Assembly (NCBI GenBank): GCA_029775955.1
Contig: JARVJW010000133.1
Location: 1-11,322, forward strand
DNA: 11,322 nt
Source: Nitrososphaeria archaeon
GTDB lineage: Archaea > Thermoproteota > Nitrososphaeria > Conexivisphaerales > UBA164
Direction of reading: 5' to 3'
Both the position numbers and the translations under genes were made by a program. The notes beneath the pieces are model-generated. The model worked only from the letters and a program-made list of their open reading frames with translations, did no database searches and was not told the origin of the DNA. Positions within the stretch are counted from its first letter, which is position 1. Each line of letters opens with the position of its first letter. Of this stretch, positions 1 to 6,038 are shown in pieces.

Positions 1-175
1 CTGACATGTAATTCAGAGACCTTATTATGCTCTCAGTTAAATATTTGCCATCAATATGACAAAGTTCTGATTCAAGGCTTTAGAGGATAACTTCCTTTTC
101 CTGTTGGGCTTCATTGGTTTGTTCATAGCTAAAATTTATAAGCTAATGAGACCATAAATAAATTGTTCTAAAAGA

Positions 176-520
176 GTGAAATGCCATACTTGCGGAAGTA
201 CTAGAAAGGAATGCCTTTGACAGGGCAATGGCTATCTCACATGGATGTTGACATTGATACAGCAAGGCTTGACAGGCACTGCATGACATTTTTGGCGAGA
301 AGGTGCACATAATTCCAAATTCAATGTTAAATGGTTCCCAGAAGTGGGGCACTATGAAAGAGTTTGTAATTAAATAAAATACCTTGAACAATATCATCAG
401 AGGAGCAATTCCGACGCTTTGCTGCAAAAGATGCTGGTTTGCCCAGAGGCGTGATGACAGAATTGAATACTCTGCATCCGTTCACAATTTATTCAACTTT
501 GATAGATAATCATGCAAGAA
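176..520 (+). pseudogene. Decayed DDE-type transposase fragment (same family as the IS at 1022-2110)
   Basis: Translating all three plus frames and splicing across frameshifts gives segments that match the transposase at 1008-1995. AFDRAMAISHMDVDIDTARLDRH corresponds to AFEGAMLSCVDVSLSSMRLDRY. NSMLNGSQKW, then YLEQYHQRSNS, then AQRRDDRI follow in the same order as in the intact relative. The fragment ends near HNLFN, which I recall as the usual C-terminus of this transposase group. It holds several stops and frameshifts and lacks the N-terminal half. It lies opposite in orientation to the copy at 1022-2110. Nothing recognisable lies upstream in 1-175. The identity as a transposase relic is firm; the exact ends are approximate. 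Confidence 0.8.
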
Positions 521-538
521 TAGCGTCCCATACTCAAA

Positions 539-958
539 GTGAGGGAAAAACAAATATACTACACTCCAGAAAAACAAATAAATTTGTTAGAGTTTTGGGA
601 ATACTATGCATCTGTTGAGATTGCAGTTAAGCTAAAACCTGATGAGTTTATCAAAAATGCCCATATAAGGAACGAAACAATAAATGGGATAAAAGGGCTT
701 GCAAAAATTATTATCAAAAGAGGAGAAGAGCTGTTAAAAAAAAGAGGCGTCAACAATGACATTGAGCTCTCGGTTTCCCTCGTTTCACTTAAAGTTATAA
801 GCGGCTCTGTTTCAGACGAATTATCAGAACTTTTAACACTTGTACGCAATATAGATAACCTAGATTTGTTAATTGTTTACTCAAATTTAGTAAGATTTAT
901 TGAGGTCTTCGAAGAGGTATACTTGGCAATAGAAGATGCTTTAACAGAAAGCAAATAA
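539..958 (+). CDS. Hypothetical protein, 139 aa, predicted all-helical
   Basis: I do not recognise this protein. It starts at GTG, the first possible start after an in-frame TAG at 521-523, and ends with TAA. No clear Shine-Dalgarno site precedes it. The composition is rich in Leu, Ile, Glu and Lys with hydrophobic/charged alternation suggesting four or five amphipathic helices, and there is no signal peptide, membrane segment or Cys cluster. A conspicuous stretch is GIKGLAKIIIKRGEELLKKR (about residues 50-69). Unlike its surroundings it is an uninterrupted frame, so it is probably a real gene. It sits alone between two inverted copies of one transposase family, so it may be a passenger gene or a small accessory protein. 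Function unknown. Confidence 0.6.
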   Translation: MREKQIYYTPEKQINLLEFWEYYASVEIAVKLKPDEFIKNAHIRNETINGIKGLAKIIIKRGEELLKKRGVNNDIELSVSLVSLKVISGSVSDELSELLTLVRNIDNLDLLIVYSNLVRFIEVFEEVYLAIEDALTESK

Positions 959-1007
959 CTACAATTCTGATGTATAAATTACAACTCTATCCTAACACCA
1001 TTTCTAA

Positions 1008-1995
1008 TTAACTTCTCAAGGTGGCTGTGGGACAAAATTCTACGATGCCAAGTTGTGCCATAGCCCGATGAAGAACAGCGCACAGCCTATCCTCTCTCCT
1101 CTGTGCGACAGTCCAGCCGAGCATCTTCTTGTCCTGTGAGAAGCCGGACTCGGAGTTGCTCCTTTTATGATATTGTTCCAGATAGCTTACGGTGATCCTT
1201 ACGAAATCCTTCATGGTGTCCTTCCACTTCTGAGAGCCGTTCAGGGTTGAATTCTTCTTGAGTATTATGTACACTGTACCTGCACCGAAAGCATCAACGT
1301 ACGTAGGGTAGGAATAATACCTATCAAGCCTCATGGAGCTCAGGCTGACATCGACGCAGGAGAGCATGGCGCCTTCGAACGCCTCCTTCTTCAGGCTTGA
1401 GCCGCAGGCCAGGTACAGCCTGGTCTTCAGGTCCATTATGGTGAAGGCGAAGAGCCTCACCCTGTGATCCTCTTTTGCCCCGTCCTTCAGCTTCTGCGCG
1501 TATGATTCATAATTCCTCTTGATGGTCAAGGAGTGTCCCATCACGGCGGTATCGGACACGGTGACCCCCTTTCTTCTTAGCATGAGCAGGTTGTGTAGCA
1601 CCATCATGATCATGCCATCGGAATACAGCCTCTCCACCGTTTTATACGACACATCCATCCCGGACACCATGGAGAATATATCCAGCATGTTGGCAAACAT
1701 CCTGTTTGATTCACCTACCAGCTGCTTGTCAGCAGCATCATGACCTTCTGCTCAAGGGTGAGCATCTCTGGCCTTCCCCTCGTCTCACCTTCCTGGTACA
1801 CCCCTATGGTGGTCACGGCTTCGTGTATCAGCGGCTCCAGCATCCTCATGGCCTCCTTCCTTTATCCTTCTGGCGTACTGCTGCTCATAGGTCCTCCAGT
1901 CCCTCTCCTTCTTCGGGTGCTCCTTGAGGTATTCTTATGTAATAGCTCATGTCCTTCAGCTTTAATTGAATATTGGCATTGTGCAGTTCTACCAT
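1008..1995 (-). pseudogene. Frameshifted DDE-type transposase
   Basis: The gene begins at ATG 1995 (MVELHNANIQLKLKDMSYY). Reading must change frame three times: near 1940 (to EYLKEHPKKERDWRTYEQQYARRIKE), near 1862 (to MRMLEPLIHEAVTTIGVYQE, across an apparent short GGAA/GGAG duplication) and near 1720 (to QLVGESNRMFANMLDIFS). The last frame is open for 230 residues to the stop at 1008. RGRPEMLTLEQK resembles the linker before the catalytic part. Conserved-looking blocks are SLTIKRNYESYAQKLKD, IMDLKTRLYLACGSS, LDRYYSYPTYVDAFG, KNSTLNGSQKWKDTMKDF and YLEQYHKRSNSESGFSQDKK, where the Glu in RSNSES is the likely third acidic residue. The first acidic block (VSDTAVMGHS) seems shortened compared with relatives I recall. 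The stop codon lies outside the IS, beyond the terminal repeat. I cannot assign an IS family name with certainty. Confidence 0.82.
1022..1040. repeat. Left terminal inverted repeat of the IS
   Basis: TGGCTGTGGGACAAAATTC is the exact reverse complement of 2092-2110. It also encodes, on the minus strand, the final part of the transposase reading frame (EFCPTA). Confidence 0.9.
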
Positions 1996-2049
1996 GCTAT
2001 AAAAAGCGAAGTTAAAAAATTCGTCCTTTCATACATATAGCCCCGGCTA

Positions 2050-2073
2050 ACCGCCGTGCCCATGCACGACGGT
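2050..2073. repeat. Subterminal hairpin inside the IS right end
   Basis: ACCGCCGTGC and GCACGACGGT form a 10-bp stem with a single mismatched pair and a CCAT loop. The arms are extended by CCCC (2041-2044) and GGGG (2076-2079). It lies about 20 bp inside the right terminal repeat and upstream of the transposase start. It could act in transposase binding or block transcription entering from outside; neither role is shown by the sequence alone. Confidence 0.6.
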
Positions 2074-2091
2074 GTGGGGACCACATTTGTG

Positions 2092-2110
2092 GAATTTTGT
2101 CCCACAGCCA
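2092..2110. repeat. Right terminal inverted repeat of the IS
   Basis: GAATTTTGTCCCACAGCCA is the exact reverse complement of 1022-1040. It marks the upstream end of the element, about 100 bp before the transposase start. Confidence 0.9.
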
Positions 2111-2264
2111 ATAAAAGCAATAACCTTATGTAATAATATAGTATTAACTACGAAATCTAAAAAAGTTTGAACCTATTGTAGACATCTAGAAAAACACTTT
2201 GTGTGGACGGAAGAATACGTTACACAGTAATGCGAACAAAATGTACAATTATAATAGGTTCACA

Positions 2265-2665
2265 AAATTCTGAATGAGAGAAAACCGGTCATTTATTAAC
2301 GTGTATCCAAAACAGAAGAACGATTTACAGAACCAAATATAGCAATTGAAGCAATAGTGCTTCATGAGTAAATACACGATGCAATTTATTCAGACATTTG
2401 GAAAAAAAGAAAATATTTTTCGAGATGCTTGATGAGATCATTAACCATAAGGTCGAGAGAGTAACATATGAGGACAGGTTAAGCAGGGTTGGCTTCGAAT
2501 TATAAGTATCTGTCTCAGAAATTTAGGACTGAGATTGTAGTTATATCCGTAGGCGATCCAAAAATCGATTCTGAACAGGCGTTTGAAGAGATTGCATCCA
2601 TGTTACATTATTATTTAATGAATATGTACTCAAAGCGTAGAAATCATTCCATTGGGTTGGATATG
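2265..2665 (+). pseudogene. tnpA: IS607-family serine recombinase TnpA, degenerate
   Basis: Spliced across frames, the plus strand gives ERKPVIY(stop)RVSK, then PKQKNDLQNQI(stop)QLKQ, YSDIWKKRKY, FEMLDEIINHKVERVTYEDRLSRVGFEL and YKYLSQKFRTEIVVISVGDPKIDSEQAFEEIASMLHYYLMNMYSKRRN. This is the order seen in IS607-type serine resolvases: the ARVS strand with the nucleophilic Ser, KQKNDLQNQI, the D-R catalytic region (KVERVTYEDRLSRVGFE) and the C-terminal helix ending YSKRR. Several stops and at least three frameshifts make it non-functional. The MerR-like N-terminal DNA-binding domain is not clearly visible. A TnpB remnant follows directly, the usual IS607 arrangement. Confidence 0.8.
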
Positions 2666-2960
2666 AAGGCCAATAGGACTGAACAGGTATACATCAAAAA
2701 AAAGATACTGTTTCAGCGTTCTGCCGCACATCAAAGAACCTGTACAATCAGGCAAATATTACGGCAACAACTCATTAAACATGAAAAACAGTCAAGGTGA
2801 TCTCGTAAAACAATTCCAAATTTCATCTGATAATTCCAACAACCATCAGAAATGCCAGCACAGTGAACTGTGAAGAAGGTAAAGGAGGCATGTAATTCGT
2901 TTAGGACAATGAAATCTTACAAGAAGAATCCTGAGCTCTTTAAAGGCAAACCTAAAATGT
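2663..2960 (+). pseudogene. tnpB: TnpB N-terminal fragment of the IS607-type element
   Basis: It starts at ATG 2663 as MKANRTEQVYIKKK and slips frame in an A-run near 2696-2704. It continues as DTVSAFCRTSKNLYNQAN, a hallmark of archaeal TnpB N-termini. After more decay it gives SFRTMKSYKKNPELFKGKPKM (about 2897-2958), which matches the conserved KNPEKFKGKPKLP-like block near residue 100 of TnpB. The fragment stops abruptly at about 2960, where an unrelated-looking segment begins. The RuvC-like nuclease part is not recognisable after this point. TnpB proteins are RNA-guided nucleases encoded in IS200/IS605 and IS607 elements; this one is dead. Confidence 0.78.
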
Positions 2961-3760
2961 AGCTTGTAGCCCAACTTGACATCTATTATTTTTGTCTTGA
3001 TTTATAGTGCCTGTCATATCATGCCCTGGCACGACTATAACGAAGCATTAGTAGAAAGGGGAAGCATGATCCTGGACCCCTGGAAGGAAGGGAGAAATGA
3101 AAAGCGGCAACAGGAATGATTGGTGTAATGGATTTTTAAGCCGAATTCCTGTTATTCCTAAAGGTTGGCTTTGACATCTACAGGGAATCACCAGTCGCTC
3201 TTCAAATACCTTAAACCCATGTAAAATACGCTTCACTCATATAATTATGCTGCCAATGGTGAAGAAGTTGATAATGGCTACAAATGAAGAAGAGTGACCA
3301 ACAACAATTGTTAACTCAGCATATTCACAACAGAGTAGATATAAAAGAAGTTAATCAAGTTGCACACAATGGCAGGATGATCGGGTTCAGGATCACCTCT
3401 GAAAGGGTCGGTACACCAAGTTCTTGCCCCTAGTAAAGGAGCAGTAAGGAAGAAATGGAACATAGGTCTACAACTTAAAGAGGAACTTCTGGATTCACTG
3501 GGAACCTGCCTGAGGGAGAACGCCAACATAGCGCTATGCCAGAAAGCGCGATGTACTTAACAGGTTATGGCGTGAGTGATAGAAGAGGGCCAAGGAGTAT
3601 GGACGGTGGATATATTCTTCTCTGCATCAAGAGGGTGACAGCGTAAGCTCTAGAGAATTTCAGAAGGCTGAGCGGTTGCTGTACAGCAGGTCCATATAAA
3701 ATGGGCAGAAGGGATCCATCCTATAGGCAGAGCTGCATTAACATTGTTGAGCTACAAGTT
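2961..3760. mobile_element. Decayed segment bounded by inverted 15-bp motifs, possibly a nested insertion
   Basis: The segment begins with AGCTTGTAGCCCAACT (2961-2976) and ends with GTTGAGCTACAAGTT (3746-3760), whose reverse complement AACTTGTAGCTCAAC matches the first motif almost exactly. Its right part (3629-3760) occurs again, inverted and diverged, at 11161-11322, where homology stops at the same motif. All six frames are broken. Short protein-like pieces such as KKWNIGLQLKEELLDSLGTCLRENANIALCQKAR and SVSSREFQKAE hint at former coding on the plus strand, but I cannot assign a family. It separates the N- and C-terminal pieces of TnpB; the central part of TnpB is missing, so a simple clean insertion does not explain everything. 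Confidence 0.45.
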
Positions 3761-3774
3761 ACCTGAGCAGAATA

Positions 3775-4060
3775 AATAGAAGCAACAGGAAGTTCAGGGG
3801 AAAGTTGAATAAATGAAAGGTTTACCAGAAGATGATTAAATACAAGTCCTCATTCAAGACCGTTTATGTGAACCCAAGAGGAACTTCGGAGCGTCCTGTC
3901 TGTGGTGATAAGCTGAGGGATATCGAAGTGCGAAACCTGTGGCGTGGACTACGACAGGCTGGCTTGCCATAACCCTGCGGCTACCTTGGGTGCAGATTGC
4001 TTTGAAGGATGAATACCTCCACACTGGCCATGAGCCTAAAGTGGCCGGAGCGGGCTTGAA
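3775..4060 (+). pseudogene. tnpB: TnpB C-terminal zinc-ribbon fragment
   Basis: Spliced plus-strand reading gives NRSNRKFRGKLNKWKVYQKMIKYKSSFKTVYVNPRGTSERPVCGDKL, then after a frameshift near 3920 KCETCGVDYDRLACHNPAATL. These correspond to the TnpB block that joins the last nuclease strand to the zinc ribbon (VNP.GTS..CP.CG ... C..CG...DR). The first Cys of the ribbon is absent: TSER is followed directly by PVCG, as if one codon had been lost. The following residues are frameshifted or stop-containing. It probably belongs with the N-terminal piece at 2663-2960, though it could come from a second TnpB element. Confidence 0.8.
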
Positions 4061-4079
4061 GGTCAACGCTCCGAATGAT

Positions 4080-4099
4080 GGTTATAAGAAATTATAACC
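4080..4099. repeat. Perfect hairpin between the dead TnpB and the exporter operon
   Basis: GGTTATAAGAAATTATAACC folds into a perfect 8-bp stem with a 4-nt loop. It lies just after the TnpB remnant and 43 bp past the stop of the minus-strand exporter permease. It could be the right-end structure of the old element or help end the exporter transcript, but there is no T-run on the minus strand after it. Confidence 0.5.
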
Positions 4100-4141
4100 T
4101 TTCAGAAACGGTAATGTTGGTTAGGGAACAGTTTTCAGAAT

Positions 4142-5284
4142 TCACTTTGTTACCATTTTTTGGAACAACGGTATTGCTATTGCAAACGTTACCAGGGAGT
4201 AAACTATCAGCACAAGCACTTCTGGCCATACTGCAGAAAGCGGCGCATTCATTACCATGACTGACCTGAACGCGGAGACCGTATACGAAAGTGGCAGCAT
4301 GTAAGCGATGTCCCTCAGCCATACCGGAAGCTGCAGCACTGGGTAAAATATCCCTGAAATAAATATCATTGGCATCTCGATCATGAGCATTATCATCTGC
4401 GCCGATTCCTGGTCGCTCACAAAGCTAGTAGCTATCAATCCCAGCCCCGTAAATGAGAGTATACCTAGAAATATGATCAGGGACATAAGAAAGATGTTTC
4501 CGTAAATTTTTACGCCAAACAGTATTATCGCAAGTATTACTATCATGATTCCGCTTATTATTCCTCTCACTGCCTGAGCCATTGCCTTTCCCATAACTAT
4601 TGAAAACCTAGATATAGGCGTCATAAGCATCCCATCAAGAGTTCCAAGTTCCCTTTCCCTTGAAAACGTCATTGCAAGCCCGGCAAGCCCGCCCATTACC
4701 ATGCTCATGGCTATGAAACCTGGTGCCAAAAATTCAAAGCTACTAGGCGACCCAGGGATCAATCCCTGCATGTTTACGGATATTGTGCCTGCTTGTGCAG
4801 GAAATCCTTGGCTTACGCTCAACTGCACATTCAGCTGGCTAAATATTGACTGTATCCCGCTGGTCACTATTTGGTCAAGTGTAGGATTCATCTGATCAAC
4901 TATTACTTGAACAGATGCTGCTCCGCTTTTCAACCCTTCATCAAATCCAGGCCGAAATATAACTATCGCATAGATCTTCCCCTGCAGGAGAGCTTGTTGT
5001 GCTTGTGCAAGTGATGTATATGTAATAACGTTGAACGCATTGCCTGACTGAGCCATATATGTGAAGCTGTTTATCACCTGTATTGCTACAGCAGATTGGT
5101 CCTGGTTAACTATAGCTATTGGAATGTGTGTTATTGACCCACTGCTTGGAAACATATAACCAAAGAGCAGCATTAGCAGTATAGGAAGCATTATCATAGA
5201 TACTAACCTTGCCCTTACTCGATAAAACTCCGTCAGGTCCTTCTTCATTACAATATAAAGGTGATAAAATGAACCCTTTTGCAT
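4142..5284 (-). CDS. ABC-2 type transporter permease
   Basis: This 380-residue membrane protein is the channel half of an ABC-2 exporter. It has the layout of the ABC2_membrane_3 group: one membrane segment near the N-terminus (about 28-46), a large extracytoplasmic domain (about 50-185) and five more segments (about 186-206, 241-257, 264-286, 297-317, 355-373). The cytoplasmic SRERELGTLDGMLMTPISR block (208-226) is the family motif that contacts the ATPase. The ATG uses the last A of the upstream ATPase stop codon (TAATG), so the two are translationally coupled. Substrates of this family include drugs, lipids and polysaccharides; nothing here singles one out. Downstream lie dead IS sequences. 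I am confident of the family, not of the substrate. Confidence 0.93.
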   Translation of the reverse strand: MQKGSFYHLYIVMKKDLTEFYRVRARLVSMIMLPILLMLLFGYMFPSSGSITHIPIAIVNQDQSAVAIQVINSFTYMAQSGNAFNVITYTSLAQAQQALLQGKIYAIVIFRPGFDEGLKSGAASVQVIVDQMNPTLDQIVTSGIQSIFSQLNVQLSVSQGFPAQAGTISVNMQGLIPGSPSSFEFLAPGFIAMSMVMGGLAGLAMTFSRERELGTLDGMLMTPISRFSIVMGKAMAQAVRGIISGIMIVILAIILFGVKIYGNIFLMSLIIFLGILSFTGLGLIATSFVSDQESAQMIMLMIEMPMIFISGIFYPVLQLPVWLRDIAYMLPLSYTVSAFRSVMVMNAPLSAVWPEVLVLIVYSLVTFAIAIPLFQKMVTK

Positions 5285-5997
5285 TACCAGCCCCTCCCCC
5301 TTAACCTTCCGCTAAGTTCATCCCTGAGTTCCCTTCCTGTAAGTGAAAGGAAGACATCCTCTATCTTATCGACGCCATGCTTAGCCTTCAGCTCATCCTT
5401 ACTTCCCATTTCAAGTATTTGCCCCCTGTCCATTATTGCAACTGTATCTGCAAGCTCATCTATTTCATACATGTCATGGGTAGTAAGTATAACAGTTAAT
5501 CCTCGCTCCCTTAAATTTACTATAAAATCCCTAATCCATCTTACGCTCTGCGGGTCTAGGCCGTTTGTTGGTTCGTCAAGTATTACAACCCGCGGATCAT
5601 GCAGTAGGGCACGGGCTATGTTCAACCTCTGCCTCATTCCAGTTGAAAAGGTGCCAACTGGCCTGTCCTTTACAGCGGTCAATTTAACTTCTTCAAGCAA
5701 TTGCAATATTTTTTCCTTTAACATTTTGCTGTCCATGCTATACAGGTTGCCAAAAAATTCAAGGTTTTCAATTGGCGTAAGGGGAGAATAAAGTATGAGT
5801 TTCTCTTGGACGACACCTATTGACTTTCTCACTTCTTTTGCTTCCCTTACTATGTCATGACCCTCAACAAAACCCTTTCCTGAAGTAGGCATAAGGACAG
5901 TGCACAACATCCTGAGAAGCGTGCTTTTGCCGGCTCCATTTGGCCCAACTAGTCCAAATATATCACCAGCCTTTACCTTGAACGATACATTATCCAC
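5284..5997 (-). CDS. ABC-2 exporter ATP-binding protein (true N-terminus probably extends to about 6054)
   Basis: The protein powers the permease encoded next. Numbered from GTG 5997 it shows Walker A GPNGAGKST (18-26), Q-loop Gln64, signature FSTGMRQR (117-124), Walker B VVILDEP with Glu142, D-loop GLDP (146-149) and switch His174. Starting at GTG 5997 would remove the first strands and the A-loop, but the same frame upstream reads KTVISVEADGLSKDFGKLIA, a normal ABC N-terminus. No ATG, GTG or TTG exists in that stretch. A ribosome-binding-like GGTGGTGAG lies at 6069-6061, six bases before an ACG (6054) and twelve before an ATC (6048). The start is therefore unresolved: a rare start codon, a sequence error or a mutation. 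The gene overlaps the end of the upstream surface-protein gene if the longer form is used. Confidence 0.92.
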   Translation of the reverse strand: MDNVSFKVKAGDIFGLVGPNGAGKSTLLRMLCTVLMPTSGKGFVEGHDIVREAKEVRKSIGVVQEKLILYSPLTPIENLEFFGNLYSMDSKMLKEKILQLLEEVKLTAVKDRPVGTFSTGMRQRLNIARALLHDPRVVILDEPTNGLDPQSVRWIRDFIVNLRERGLTVILTTHDMYEIDELADTVAIMDRGQILEMGSKDELKAKHGVDKIEDVFLSLTGRELRDELSGRLRGRGW

Positions 5998-6038
5998 AGC
6001 TATAAGCTTGCCAAAATCCTTTGAAAGGCCATCGGCCT

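Larger units (their letters stand above)
1022..2110 (-). mobile_element. Insertion sequence, about 1089 bp, with 19-bp terminal inverted repeats and a broken transposase
   Basis: The ends are defined by perfect inverted repeats: TGGCTGTGGGACAAAATTC at 1022-1040 and its reverse complement at 2092-2110. A few more matching positions follow inward (TACGATG versus CACAAATG). Between them lies one transposase gene reading toward the 1022 end. I see no convincing target-site duplication (flanks CTCAAGG and ATAAAAG). A near-perfect hairpin lies just inside the right end. The transposase is frameshifted, so this copy is unlikely to move by itself. The local GC content is visibly higher than the flanking AT-rich DNA, consistent with a more recent arrival than the other relics here. 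Confidence 0.88.

Noticed and set aside
143..427. 94-residue minus-strand open frame
   Set aside because: It lies antisense to the decayed transposase fragment, which explains the sequence better; the protein has no recognisable features.
1519..2015. Plus-strand open frames opposite the IS transposase
   Set aside because: They are shadows of the GC-rich minus-strand transposase, with low-complexity Ser/Pro/Leu composition.
2489..2800. 103-residue plus-strand frame read as a complete gene
   Set aside because: Its first part is the C-terminal end of a frameshifted IS607 TnpA and its second part runs out of frame over the TnpB start, so it is not an independent gene.
3048..3529. Minus-strand open frames in the decayed segment
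   Set aside because: They have no protein-like pattern and lie antisense to remnants that read better on the plus strand.
3854..4322. Open frames around the TnpB zinc ribbon and the permease 3' end
   Set aside because: They are antisense or alternate-frame shadows of the TnpB fragment and of the ABC-2 permease gene.
5279..5791. 170-residue plus-strand open frame
   Set aside because: It is exactly antisense to the ABC-2 ATPase, whose motifs are complete; the plus-strand product is Ser/Leu-rich shadow sequence.
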